Part shown: positions 27,182-36,714 of the stretch, one piece after another
How positions within the stretch are numbered: the stretch's first letter is position 1
Layout of the letters: each line of letters starts with the position of its first letter
Program-made: the position numbers and the translations under genes
Notes under the pieces: generated by a model
Database searches by the model: none
What the model saw: the letters and a program-made list of their open reading frames with translations, nothing else
Told to the model about the DNA's origin: nothing
Assembly (NCBI RefSeq): GCF_017377655.1
Contig: NZ_JAFREL010000022.1
Location: forward strand, 1 to 64,000
Direction of reading: 5' to 3'
Source of the DNA: Candidatus Enterococcus ferrettii
GTDB taxonomy: Bacteria > Bacillota > Bacilli > Lactobacillales > Enterococcaceae
Length of the DNA stretch: 64,000 bases

Positions 27182-28026
27182 TGAAAAAAAGACGTTTCTC
27201 ATGGTCGAACCTCTATTTAGTTTTGGTGTTCGTCTTGCTCTATGTGCCAATTTTCTATTTGATTTTTTATTCCTTTAACGCTGGTGGAACTATGACCAGC
27301 TTTACTGGATTTACTTGGGAACATTATGAAACTTTATTTTCCGATACACGTTTAATTAGTATTGTGCTGCAAACATTTGTTTTGGCATTTCTTTCTGCTT
27401 TAATTGCGACAGCGATTGGAACCTTTGGCGCCATGTCAATTTACTATACGCGTAAACGTGGTTCAAGGAATGCGCTGATGGGCTTAAATAATATCTTGAT
27501 GGTTTCTCCCGATGTTATCATCGGGGCCAGCTTTTTGATTTTATTTACTATGCTGGGAGGGTATCTTCGCAGCTTTCAGTTAGGCTTTATCAGTGTGTTG
27601 TTGTCTCACGTTGCCTTCAGTATTCCGATTGTTGTATTGATGGTGCTGCCAAAGCTTCAGGAAATGAATGATTCAATGATTGACGCGGCCCGTGACTTAG
27701 GCGCGAACAATCTGCAAGTACTCAGTAATATCGTGCTGCCTTTCTTGACACCGGGTATTATTGCCGGCTACTTTATGGCTTTTACTTATTCGTTGGATGA
27801 CTTTGCTGTTACCTTTTTCGTTACCGGTAATGGATTTTCTACTTTATCTGTGGAAATTTATTCTCGTGCACGTCAGGGAATTAGCCTAGAAATTAATGCG
27901 TTATCGACCTTAGTCTTTATCTTCTCGTTAATCTTAGTGATTGGCTATTACTTTATCAGCCGCGACAACACTAAGAAAGGCAAAAAACGTAAACGAGAAT
28001 TTGAGGAGGTGGCAGTACTGAAATGA
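27181..28026 (+). CDS. potC: Spermidine/putrescine ABC transporter permease PotC
   Basis: 281 residues, six membrane spans. The EAA loop is MIDAARDLGANNLQVLSNIVLPFLTPGIIAG (about 166-196). The C-terminus is highly basic. It overlaps potB by one base and potD by four bases, so all four pot genes are translationally coupled. Confidence 0.95.
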   Translation: MKKRRFSWSNLYLVLVFVLLYVPIFYLIFYSFNAGGTMTSFTGFTWEHYETLFSDTRLISIVLQTFVLAFLSALIATAIGTFGAMSIYYTRKRGSRNALMGLNNILMVSPDVIIGASFLILFTMLGGYLRSFQLGFISVLLSHVAFSIPIVVLMVLPKLQEMNDSMIDAARDLGANNLQVLSNIVLPFLTPGIIAGYFMAFTYSLDDFAVTFFVTGNGFSTLSVEIYSRARQGISLEINALSTLVFIFSLILVIGYYFISRDNTKKGKKRKREFEEVAVLK

Positions 28027-29093
28027 GAAAGCTGCAATCACTCTTTATCGGCGTTATTGCCATTATTTTACTGCTGACCTTCTTCGATTTTCGCTTAAAT
28101 CGGGCCAGCAACGCTAGCTCCAATGTGCTGAATATTTATAATTGGGGGGATTATATTGACCCTGATTTGTTAAAACAGTTCGAAAAGGAGTATGGCTATA
28201 AAGTAAATTACGAAACCTTTGACTCTAATGAAGCGATGGAAGCCAAGATTAAACAAGGTGGTACTTCCTACGATATCACGATTCCTAGTGAATACATGAT
28301 TCAAAAGATGAAAAAAGAAAAGCTGCTGCTGCCATTGGATCACAGTAAGATTAAAGGGCTGGAAAACATTGATCCCCGATTTTTAGACTTGGATTTTGAC
28401 AAGAATAACCAGTATTCGATCCCCTATTTCTGGGGAACGTTGGGTATTGTTTACAATGATAAGTTTATTGATGGGGATAAAATTAAGCATTGGGAAGATT
28501 TGTGGCGCCCCGAGCTGCAAAACAATATCATGCTGATTGACGGGGCCCGAGAAGTTATGGGTTTGTCTTTGACTACCTTTGGCTACTCTATCAATAGTAA
28601 AAATATGGAACAGCTGCAGCAAGCAACTAATAAGCTGAACCAGCTTACACCAAATGTTAAAGCGATTGTTGCTGATGAAATTAAAATGTATATGGCCAAT
28701 GAAGAGAGTGCCGTCGCGGTAACTTTTTCGGGAGAAGCTGCCGATATGATGGGGCAAAATGAGCATTTGCATTATATCATTCCACCTGAAGGATCGAATC
28801 TTTGGTTTGATAATATTGTCATTCCCAAAACATCGAAGAATCAACAGGGAGCCTATGACTTCATCAATTTCATGCTGCGCCCAGAAAATGCTAAAGCAAA
28901 TGCAGAATACATCGGCTATTCAACACCGAACAAAGTAGCTATGGGCATGCTGCCTAAAGAAATTTCCGAGGACAAGCAATTCTATCCTGATGATGAAACC
29001 ATCAGTCATTTAGAGGTATATAAAGATTTAGGACCAGAATACTTGCAGATCTATAATGATTTGTATTTAGAATTTAAGATGTATCGGAAATAA
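28023..29093 (+). CDS. potD: Spermidine/putrescine-binding protein PotD
   Basis: 356 residues. The N-terminal hydrophobic stretch (about 8-22) lacks a lipobox Cys, so the protein is probably held by this helix or secreted rather than lipidated. The mature part begins NVLNIYNWGDYIDPDLLKQFEKEYG, the classic PotD/PotF start, followed by polyamine-pocket segments TSYDITIPSEYMI, YFWGTLGIVYN and WFDNIVIPKTSKN. Last gene of the operon, with a terminator 100 bases downstream. Confidence 0.94.
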   Translation: MRKLQSLFIGVIAIILLLTFFDFRLNRASNASSNVLNIYNWGDYIDPDLLKQFEKEYGYKVNYETFDSNEAMEAKIKQGGTSYDITIPSEYMIQKMKKEKLLLPLDHSKIKGLENIDPRFLDLDFDKNNQYSIPYFWGTLGIVYNDKFIDGDKIKHWEDLWRPELQNNIMLIDGAREVMGLSLTTFGYSINSKNMEQLQQATNKLNQLTPNVKAIVADEIKMYMANEESAVAVTFSGEAADMMGQNEHLHYIIPPEGSNLWFDNIVIPKTSKNQQGAYDFINFMLRPENAKANAEYIGYSTPNKVAMGMLPKEISEDKQFYPDDETISHLEVYKDLGPEYLQIYNDLYLEFKMYRK

Positions 29094-29193
29094 TGGCAAA
29101 ACTCAGTAAAAATGGCTTAAAATCATTGATACAAAGTAAGAAAAGTTACCATTTTAACTGCTATTAGCTAAAAATTGAATATCACTTAAAGGA

Positions 29194-29227
29194 GAGTACA
29201 TTCAAATAATGAATGTGCTCTTTTTTT
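29194..29227 (+). terminator. potABCD operon terminator
   Basis: GAGTACATTCA (29194-29204) pairs with TGAATGTGCTC (29210-29220, one G-U) followed by seven T residues. The remaining gap to 29391 shows nothing further. Confidence 0.85.
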
Positions 29228-29391
29228 GATTTCTTCTGGCAATTCATTAAAATTGATGGAAGAAATCTATTCCTGAAGTGACGTTTTTTGAACTATATTT
29301 ATTCATGGAAAGGTCTTTTTTTGTCTAGATAGCTAAGGATTTTGGTGGTTTTTGATCTTTGCACTACTAGTGAAAATAATATACTTCAGTA

Positions 29392-30543
29392 TTAAATAAA
29401 CTTAAGATTCTTTACATTAAGAAATCTTTGTGTGTTATTTATTGTAGTGCCTAATTGAATAGCATTATATCCTAAAGGGCTATTTAAAACTGTTGTGTCT
29501 TTTGAAAATCGACTAGATAGATGATCATTTAAAATCTTTAAAATCTCAGGTATTTCTTTGCTGAGAGGATTATTTAAGAAAATGATATCTGGAGCAATAA
29601 TAGCAACCAAGGATTGTACACCGATACTTAAATGATAAGCCATTTCATTAATACTATTTACCACGATTTGATTATTCTGGTAGTATAAATCTTTCACTTC
29701 CGAAAGTGAAATAGACTTTCGTTGTAGTTTTTTTTCTATCGTACTAATAACAATATCATTAGCTGCGTATTGTTCTAAACATCCATGGTTTCCACAAGGA
29801 CAGAGCTTCCCATTAGGGTACAGTGTTGTATGTCCAACTTCTCCACCTTGTCCGTTGTGGCCGATCAATAATTCACCTTTCTCTATAATTCCTGCACCGA
29901 TACCTCCATAAACATTTAAGCTGATCAAATTGTCATATTTTGTGGAGAAAGCATATTCAGCCAAGGCAGCAAGATTCGCGCCATTTTCTAGATAAACTGG
30001 AACCATAAAAATTTTAGAAATTTCCTCAACAAGATCAATGGAATCCAGACTATAATGTGGTACAAAAATTATTTTATTATTTTCTACTGTTCCATGAATA
30101 CTGATAGTAATTCCGATTACACCGTGTGGAGTACTTGGTAGATTCAAGAAGAACATATTTAGCATTGCGACAAGTTCTTGTAATGTGTTCTCTTCAGAAA
30201 TAGTAATTTTATTTTTGCTAAAATGATCAATAACAGCGCCATCAAGAAAGTTAAGAGTTCCGTCGAATCCATCCTCTCTAATATTAATACCAATACTAAG
30301 AGCAGATTTCGGATTGAATTTTAGCATGATGGGCTTGCGTCCTCCAAGAGAACTAGGGGTACCAATTTCGTGTTCCTCAATTAACGAAGAATCCAAAAGT
30401 CGTTTAGTAATTGTAGTGACTGATGGTTTAGTAAGTCCAGTTAATACAGAAAGTTGTGCTCTAGAAATCGATTTTGATTCTATAATAGCTTTGATAATTA
30501 CAGCTTCATTATTTTCTTTTATGTCTAAATTAGTTTTATGCAT
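29392..30543 (-). CDS. ROK-family transcriptional repressor (XylR/NagC type)
   Basis: 383 residues. The N-terminal winged HTH (NNEAVIIKAIIESKSISRAQLSVLTGLTKPSVTTITKRLL, about 11-50) is followed by a ROK sugar-kinase-like domain with YGGIGAGIIEKGELLIGHNGQGGEVGH near 211-237 and the zinc motif CPCGNHGCLEQYA near 246-258. The ATG at 30543 has GAGGTG six bases upstream; a GTG three codons earlier lies on the ribosome site and is rejected. It is divergent from the GPH symporter and most likely represses the alpha-galactoside genes via the palindrome at 30623-30647. Confidence 0.9.
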   Translation of the reverse strand: MHKTNLDIKENNEAVIIKAIIESKSISRAQLSVLTGLTKPSVTTITKRLLDSSLIEEHEIGTPSSLGGRKPIMLKFNPKSALSIGINIREDGFDGTLNFLDGAVIDHFSKNKITISEENTLQELVAMLNMFFLNLPSTPHGVIGITISIHGTVENNKIIFVPHYSLDSIDLVEEISKIFMVPVYLENGANLAALAEYAFSTKYDNLISLNVYGGIGAGIIEKGELLIGHNGQGGEVGHTTLYPNGKLCPCGNHGCLEQYAANDIVISTIEKKLQRKSISLSEVKDLYYQNNQIVVNSINEMAYHLSIGVQSLVAIIAPDIIFLNNPLSKEIPEILKILNDHLSSRFSKDTTVLNSPLGYNAIQLGTTINNTQRFLNVKNLKFI

Positions 30544-30575
30544 TTTCAACACCTCGAATAATTAGTATAAACTTT

Positions 30576-30614
30576 TAGAAAGCGCTTGACAAACTAAACT
30601 TGGTGGATTACTAT
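30576..30614 (+). promoter_or_regulatory. Divergent promoters with an embedded cre-like site
   Basis: Plus strand: TTGACA (30586-30591), 17-base spacer, TACTAT (30609-30614). Minus strand: TTGTCA, 17-base spacer and TATACT reading toward the ROK gene, with its -35 overlapping the same segment. The core TAGAAAGCGCTTGACA (30576-30591) strongly resembles a cre site and overlaps both -35 boxes, so CcpA could repress both directions. Confidence 0.65.
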
Positions 30615-30622
30615 ACGACTAT

Positions 30623-30647
30623 AGTTAGTAAAGTATATTAACTAACT
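30623..30647. promoter_or_regulatory. Palindromic operator, likely for the ROK repressor
   Basis: Perfect arms AGTTAGT (30623-30629) and ACTAACT (30641-30647) with an 11-base AT-rich centre. It lies just downstream of the -10 of the symporter promoter. The TTAGT-spacer-ACTAA layout is like XylR-type ROK operators. Confidence 0.7.
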
Positions 30648-30763
30648 GGATTGATTTTATTTTATCATAAATACTGGTTTATTCAAATATCAAGAAGGGA
30701 GATCAATCATTACTTAGTTGTTACAAATGAAAAGGTTTTTATGGAACGAAAGGTGGAATTAGT

Positions 30764-32164
30764 GTGGAAATCTCGGAAAAGAAAGTAAAAATGATTGGGG
30801 AAAATCTCGATTTTAAAGAAAAGGTTGCTTATGGTTTTGGTGATGCAGCCAGTAATGTAGTGTGGGCGTCTATGGGTGCTTTTATTATGTATTATTACAC
30901 AGATATTGTTCAGGTAAATGCGGCAGTAATTGGGACTATATTTTTAATTTCTCGAGTGATAAATGCAATTGTATATTTAATCGTTGGTGGTCTAGTTGAC
31001 AAGACTAAATCAAAATACGGAAAAGCTAGACCATGGATGCTTAATTTAGCAATTCCATTTGCAATCGCGATTTTTGCATTATTTGCAGTACCGGATTTTT
31101 CGGAGAAAGCTAGAATTGTTTATATTTTTGTTAGCTATAATATATTGATGACAGTTTACGCATTTATAAATTTACCGTATGGAGCATTGAGTACATTAAT
31201 GACTCAAGATCAATATCAAAGAACTCTGTTGAATATTTTTAGACAATTATTCGCACAGATAGCTAGTTTAATTATTACAGCATGCACCTTACCATTGGTT
31301 GGCTTTTTCGGAAATAGGTTTGGAGAAAGAGCAGCTTGGGGAATAGTTTATGCTATATTTGGAGCTATCGCAGGATTACTATTCTTCCTTTGTTTCTTAG
31401 GAACTAAAGAGCGGGTTGTACAGACGGAAGAAGAAAAGCAAGAGAAAGTTAATTTGATGGATGGGATTAAATCTATCCTAAAGAATAAATATTGGTATTT
31501 TGTTGTTGTATTGGGAATTACAACCAATGTTTTCTTTCAAGCCATCAGTACAGTAAATACTTATTATTGTAAAGCTGTTCTACACAGAAGTGACATGATT
31601 GGAATTATGAACTCTGCTTACATTATTCCTTGTATTGCTTCGTTCTTCATCATGCCATTTATCGTAAAAAGATTAGGAAAACGCTATACTACCTTGTTAG
31701 GTTGGGTAATTATCCTAGCAAGTTATGCAATTTTATTACCATTTACTGAGAACACAACTATGTTAATTTTAACTTCCATACTACGTGGTATTGGCTACGG
31801 CTGTCAAATTGCAGTATATTACGCGATGCTTGGTGATACTGTTGAATACGGAGAATGGACTTCTCATACGCGTTTTGAGGGACTAACATTCAGTATGCAA
31901 GGATTTACAGGAACAGTTGGTGCTGGAGTTGTAACAGCAATAATTGGCGGGGTATTAAGTGCTAGTAAATATAATGGGGCATTAGGATTTAGTGATATTC
32001 AACCAGATTCTGCAGTTTCAGCAATTAAGTTCTTGTTTATTGGAATGCCAGCTATTGCCGGAGTTGTAAGCCTATTGGTACTAGGAATTTACAAGCTTGA
32101 TAAATTATACCCATCAATAATTGCTGATTTACAAAGTAGAAAATCTAATTCTAAAGAAGCATAG
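30764..32164 (+). CDS. GPH-family sugar:cation symporter (MelB-like)
   Basis: 466 residues, about twelve membrane spans. The early motif YGFGDAASNVVWASMGAFIMYYYTDI (about 23-48) and RVINAIVYLIVGGLVDKTKSKYGKARPW (about 65-92) are diagnostic of the glycoside-pentoside-hexuronide family. There is no C-terminal IIA-like regulatory domain, unlike RafP or LacS. The start is GTG with AAAGGTGG upstream. It is 42 bases before the GH36 gene, so it presumably imports raffinose or melibiose. Confidence 0.88.
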   Translation: MEISEKKVKMIGENLDFKEKVAYGFGDAASNVVWASMGAFIMYYYTDIVQVNAAVIGTIFLISRVINAIVYLIVGGLVDKTKSKYGKARPWMLNLAIPFAIAIFALFAVPDFSEKARIVYIFVSYNILMTVYAFINLPYGALSTLMTQDQYQRTLLNIFRQLFAQIASLIITACTLPLVGFFGNRFGERAAWGIVYAIFGAIAGLLFFLCFLGTKERVVQTEEEKQEKVNLMDGIKSILKNKYWYFVVVLGITTNVFFQAISTVNTYYCKAVLHRSDMIGIMNSAYIIPCIASFFIMPFIVKRLGKRYTTLLGWVIILASYAILLPFTENTTMLILTSILRGIGYGCQIAVYYAMLGDTVEYGEWTSHTRFEGLTFSMQGFTGTVGAGVVTAIIGGVLSASKYNGALGFSDIQPDSAVSAIKFLFIGMPAIAGVVSLLVLGIYKLDKLYPSIIADLQSRKSNSKEA

Positions 32165-32206
32165 TTTCTCAAAATTAATACTATAACACTTTAATGGAGG
32201 ATAGTT

Positions 32207-34315
32207 ATGAATATCGAAAAAACATACACTTTTATTTTTGAAGATACTAATATTATGTTTGTCTTAACTAGCGAAAACAAGTTGCGATTGGTTAATTTTT
32301 CCGCGAAAGAAAACCCAGAAATATCAAAACTTGATCCTGTAGTAACTGAAATGGGGAACATTGTTGAAGTTCAAATCACGGGTTACAATCAACCTGAACA
32401 CAAAGGGAACAGAATCGGCAATAGTGAAATTGGAGCTGCTTTGGAATTTGAATCTATTGAGCGGAAGGAAAATTTAATTTTTGTTACTCAAGTGTATAAT
32501 GATGGAAAAACTCATTTAAAAACGGTTACTACAATCAGTAATGTTATAGGCACGAATGTATTTAAATGGAAAACAAAACTAGAAAATATTGGGAATAAAA
32601 TTGGTGTAGAGTACATTAGTTCGATCAACATCAACAATCTTAATCATGGCGAAGTGTTTCAACCTTATACTGACAATATTCTATTTTTACCACATAATTC
32701 ATGGCAAGGTGAGCTTCAATGGGAAAAGGGAACTTTAAAAGAATTTGGGTTAGAGTATCGTCTTGATGGAGAACATATTCAAAATTCCACAAAAGTTATT
32801 TCCGCTTTGAGTAATTGTTCGTTCTCATGTTCTCAATACAGTCCTCAAGCGGTTATCCATAATCCATTTACGAATATGGTTAGCTTTTGGCAAATTGAAA
32901 ATAATGGCGAGTGGTACTGGGAATTAGGCGATTGTGGGAATGGAAATACTTTACAGTTTAGAGGTTTTGGTCCAACAGAACCTACAAATCACTGGTGGAA
33001 ATCGTTAGATAATGGCGATTCGTTTGAAACAGTAACAGTAGCTTACGGATCAGTTATTGGAGATTTTAATGAGGCTATGAAAGAGTTAACGAGTTATCGA
33101 AGAGCTATTCGACGTCCAAATGAGGATAATGAAAAGTGTGCAATCATTTTCAATGATTACATGAATTGTCTGATGGGTGATCCTACAACAGAAGTAGAGA
33201 AACCATTGATTGATAAAGCTGCTGAAGTTGGTTGTGAATATTATGTAATAGATTGTGGATGGTATTCAGACGGTTTTTGGTGGGACAATGTTGGAGAATG
33301 GTTGCCTTCTAAAGAACGTTTTCCCGGAGGAATTGAAGAAGTGATCCAATATATTAGGGATAAAGGAATGGTTCCAGGGTTATGGTTAGAAATCGAAGTA
33401 ATGGGAATCAATAGTGATCTTGCGAATTCACTACCTGATGATTGGTTTATCTGTCGACATGGTATTAGAGTAAAGGACCATAGTCGTTATCATTTGGATT
33501 TTAGAAATCCGAAAGTAAGAGAGTACGCAAGCTCAGTAATTGATCGATTAATTAGTGATTATAAAGTTGGATATATAAAAATGGACTACAATATCACAGC
33601 AGGAATTGGAACTGATTTAAACGCGGACAGTCCAAGTGATGGTTTGCTTCAACATAATCGTGCATATATTAAATGGTTAGATAAAGTGTTTGAAAAATAT
33701 CCTGACTTGATTATTGAGAACTGCGGAAGTGGTGGTATGCGTCATGATTACATGATGTTATCTAGACACAGCATTCAGTCTGTGACTGATCAGACTGATT
33801 ATTTAAGAAATGGTGCAATCGCCGCCATTTCAAGCAGTGGTGTAACACCAGAACAAGCTGCAATTTGGTCTTATCCGCTTTCTGAAGGTGACAGTGAAGA
33901 AGTTATCTTTAACATGGTGAACGCGATGCTGTTTAGAATTCATCAAAGCGGGCATTTGGCTGAGTTGAGTCCAAAACGATTAGAATTAGTTAAACAAGGA
34001 TTGGATGTATACAAAGATATTCGGAATGTGATACCCAAAGCATTGCCAAGATGGTTGACAGGAATACCTAAACTAGATGATCCATGGTTCACTTTTGCCT
34101 TAGAGACTGATGAATCCTATTATTTAGGTGTATGGAGAACTGAAAGTTTGAGTAATCAATTTACGATTGATTTTGAAGATGAAATTTCTTCAGTTGAAGT
34201 ATTGTACCCATATCCTGAAAACGATGATAATTCTGATTTTGAATTTTCAAAACATAAATTGAATGTTCTATTTTCAAATGACAAAATGGCTAGGCTTTAT
34301 AAGGTTAATAAATAG
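32207..34315 (+). CDS. GH36 alpha-galactosidase
   Basis: 702 residues, close to the usual 720-740, with no signal peptide, so intracellular. The catalytic nucleophile is Asp460 in YIKMDYN and the acid/base is Asp528 in SVTDQTDY. The preceding NCGSGGMRHDYMMLSRHS segment and the DCGWYSDGFWWDNVGEW substrate-binding loop (about 350) are typical of the raffinose/melibiose-acting bacterial group. It releases galactose from raffinose-family sugars. AATGGAGG precedes the ATG. A second alpha-galactosidase, of GH4, lies 12 kb away. Confidence 0.93.
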   Translation: MNIEKTYTFIFEDTNIMFVLTSENKLRLVNFSAKENPEISKLDPVVTEMGNIVEVQITGYNQPEHKGNRIGNSEIGAALEFESIERKENLIFVTQVYNDGKTHLKTVTTISNVIGTNVFKWKTKLENIGNKIGVEYISSININNLNHGEVFQPYTDNILFLPHNSWQGELQWEKGTLKEFGLEYRLDGEHIQNSTKVISALSNCSFSCSQYSPQAVIHNPFTNMVSFWQIENNGEWYWELGDCGNGNTLQFRGFGPTEPTNHWWKSLDNGDSFETVTVAYGSVIGDFNEAMKELTSYRRAIRRPNEDNEKCAIIFNDYMNCLMGDPTTEVEKPLIDKAAEVGCEYYVIDCGWYSDGFWWDNVGEWLPSKERFPGGIEEVIQYIRDKGMVPGLWLEIEVMGINSDLANSLPDDWFICRHGIRVKDHSRYHLDFRNPKVREYASSVIDRLISDYKVGYIKMDYNITAGIGTDLNADSPSDGLLQHNRAYIKWLDKVFEKYPDLIIENCGSGGMRHDYMMLSRHSIQSVTDQTDYLRNGAIAAISSSGVTPEQAAIWSYPLSEGDSEEVIFNMVNAMLFRIHQSGHLAELSPKRLELVKQGLDVYKDIRNVIPKALPRWLTGIPKLDDPWFTFALETDESYYLGVWRTESLSNQFTIDFEDEISSVEVLYPYPENDDNSDFEFSKHKLNVLFSNDKMARLYKVNK

Positions 34316-34370
34316 GTCGAACTAGCATCAATTTATGTTTTGAGTCGGACACCATAATGCTATTGTTTAT

Positions 34371-34454
34371 GACATTACAAATTAGAATTTTTCTTTTAGG
34401 ATTTGAATGCCTTTCAGATTTAAAGAAATAGTTCTATTTTGTAATGTCGTTTTT
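34371..34454 (+). terminator. Long-loop inverted repeat between GH36 and ABC genes
   Basis: GACATTACAAA (34371-34381) pairs with TTTTGTAATGTC (34437-34448) and five T residues follow, but the loop is about 55 bases. It may be a terminator, an attenuator or a processing site ahead of the ABC operon. Confidence 0.45.
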
Positions 34455-34480
34455 AGTATTAGGAATCAGGAGGATTTCTT

Positions 34481-35755
34481 ATGAACAAGAAAAAAAAATT
34501 CTTACTAAGCATGCTATTAGGCACATTTCTATTTTTTTGTTCCTCATGTTCTTTTTCCAACGATACTTCGAAAGATAAAAAGACTATTGAAATGTGGACA
34601 GCTTATACTGAAGGGCAGCCAACCGAAAAAATCACAAAGAAGTTTATTAAAGAATTTGAAAAGGAAACAGGCTATGTAGTTAATCATACAAATTTTACTT
34701 ATGATATGATGCACGACAAAATTTTAGCAAGTGCAGCTGGAAGAAATGTTCCTGACCTTGTTTGGGGATTGCCAGAGTTCGTGGGTGAATTTAACAGCAT
34801 GAATATTCTTGATGATATTACAGACGAATTTGATAACTGGTCTGAAAAGAAATATTTTGCTCAATCCGTTGTTGACGCTATGACAGTAGGTGATAAAGTT
34901 GTAGGAATCCCCTATGAGGCAACAGTAAGGGCTTATTTAGTACATGATAAAGCGTTTGAGGACGGTAGCTACCAGATTCCTGAAACATGGGAAGATCTAT
35001 TGAAGATGTCGGATTTCAAAAATGAATCTGGAAAGTATCCATATTCTATTGCTGGAAAGGGCGTACGTTGTCCGCAAGAAATGATTGTGTATTTCGCACA
35101 ATATGGATTGGAAATTGCAGAAGATCAAGGTGATGGAAAGTTCAAAAATACTTGGTTGGAAAGTGATGATGATACTAATAAAGCAATAAAAGTATTTGAA
35201 TTTTATAAACAATTGGTTCGTAAAGGTATTGTAAGTCCACATTCGGCAAATTGGGGCTGGGAAGAAACGGATGAGAACTTTGCAACTGGAATCAGCAGCT
35301 CTTATGTAACTGGAAATTGGTTACAGGAAAGAGAAAAATCAAACACAAAAGAAATGCAAGATGTGAGTATTCAACCAATTCCTCGCCCAGAAAAAGGGAA
35401 GAATGCAACCTATCTTGAAGCTAAACCATTATTAGTTTTAAAAGGAGCAAAAAACAGGAAGGGAGCAATTGAATTAGCAAAAGTACTCGCGTCAAAAAGC
35501 TATCAATCTCAAGCATTTCAAGATCGTTCGCCAAGAAATGATGTGTTTACAGATACTAAATGGGATACAGAGTATAAAAAACTGATGGATAATAGTATTT
35601 CATTTCCACCTGTCACGTTAAGTAATATATCGCAAAATATGATTGATGCTTTAGCAAAAGCGTTGCAGGAAGATATGAGTTCTAAAGAAGTTGTAAGATG
35701 GTTATCACACGAAATCAATCAGTCATTAAAAGAGAATGGAGAGTATGGCGACTAA
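34481..35755 (+). CDS. ABC transporter sugar-binding lipoprotein
   Basis: 424 residues. A signal peptide with Lys-rich start and hydrophobic core ends near FFCSSC, making Cys23 (or Cys20) the probable lipidated residue. The rest fits family 1 extracellular binding proteins: TIEMWTAYTEGQPTEKITKKFIKEFEKETGY, then VPDLVWGLPEFV and KVVGIPYEATVRAYLVHDKAF. It is the first gene of a three-gene ABC importer. By context the substrate is an alpha-galactoside or related oligosaccharide; the sequence does not settle this. Confidence 0.9.
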   Translation: MNKKKKFLLSMLLGTFLFFCSSCSFSNDTSKDKKTIEMWTAYTEGQPTEKITKKFIKEFEKETGYVVNHTNFTYDMMHDKILASAAGRNVPDLVWGLPEFVGEFNSMNILDDITDEFDNWSEKKYFAQSVVDAMTVGDKVVGIPYEATVRAYLVHDKAFEDGSYQIPETWEDLLKMSDFKNESGKYPYSIAGKGVRCPQEMIVYFAQYGLEIAEDQGDGKFKNTWLESDDDTNKAIKVFEFYKQLVRKGIVSPHSANWGWEETDENFATGISSSYVTGNWLQEREKSNTKEMQDVSIQPIPRPEKGKNATYLEAKPLLVLKGAKNRKGAIELAKVLASKSYQSQAFQDRSPRNDVFTDTKWDTEYKKLMDNSISFPPVTLSNISQNMIDALAKALQEDMSSKEVVRWLSHEINQSLKENGEYGD

Positions 35756-35777
35756 TAGGTAAGGAGAATTATATTTT

Positions 35778-36692
35778 ATGGAGACGAAAAAAAAATTAGA
35801 TAGTAAGAAAAATTCAAAACAAGAGTTCAGATTTTCGTTGTTGATGTTACTCCCAGCCTTACTCTTTCTTTTTGTATTAATTGGATACCCACTAGGAAAA
35901 GTAATTTATGATTCTTTTTTCAATGTACACTTAATAAATGATGAAATATCAGGTTTCGCCTATTTTGATAATTTTTCTAAAGTTATGAGAGATGAAAGGT
36001 TTTTACCCGCATTAATAAATACCTGTATATGGACTATTGCTTCAGTTTGCGGGGAATATATTATTGGATTAGGTAGTGCAATACTTCTTAATAAAAAATT
36101 TTATGGACGTACTTTTTTTAGAATAGCCACGTTTATTCCTTGGTTAGTACCCATTATTGTTGCAGGTATGACTTGGAGTTGGATGTTGAATCCTGATTAC
36201 GGAATCGTTAATTATGCTCTAAGTAAGATAGGAATTATCGAATCACCAATAAATTTTTTAGGAGACCCCAAATATGCTTTGGGTACCGTAATATTTGTGA
36301 ACATTTGGAGATCCTTTCCATATTTTACTATCTCATTTCTCGCGGCGCTTCAAACAATCCCAGAGTCACTCTATGAAGCAGTTTCAATTGATGGAGGAGG
36401 AAAGGTGAGGCAGTTTCTTCATGTGACACTGCCACAACTAAAATCTACTTCGATAATAATCATTTTTATGCATTTAATTTGGACGGCAATCAATTTTGAC
36501 TTTATTTGGGTGATGACACAAGGGGGACCAAATTATGCTACACAAACTCTCCCACTTCTGATATATAGATATTCTATGCAAAAATTTGATGTTGGTGCAG
36601 CGTCCGCATTGTCCACATTATTGATGATTTCAATGACGATATGTTTTGTCATATATTTAAAAATCAAAAATAAAAGCGACGACAATGCCTAA
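35778..36692 (+). CDS. Sugar ABC transporter permease (MsmF/UgpA type)
   Basis: 304 residues, six membrane spans after a Lys-rich cytosolic N-terminus. The EAA loop reads LYEAVSIDGGGKVRQFLHVTLPQLKSTSIII (about 198-228), the contact site for the ATPase. AAGGAG precedes the ATG. The downstream permease follows after 22 bases. Confidence 0.92.
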   Translation: METKKKLDSKKNSKQEFRFSLLMLLPALLFLFVLIGYPLGKVIYDSFFNVHLINDEISGFAYFDNFSKVMRDERFLPALINTCIWTIASVCGEYIIGLGSAILLNKKFYGRTFFRIATFIPWLVPIIVAGMTWSWMLNPDYGIVNYALSKIGIIESPINFLGDPKYALGTVIFVNIWRSFPYFTISFLAALQTIPESLYEAVSIDGGGKVRQFLHVTLPQLKSTSIIIIFMHLIWTAINFDFIWVMTQGGPNYATQTLPLLIYRYSMQKFDVGAASALSTLLMISMTICFVIYLKIKNKSDDNA

Positions 36693-36714
36693 ATCATTAG
36701 TTAGGAGAATGATT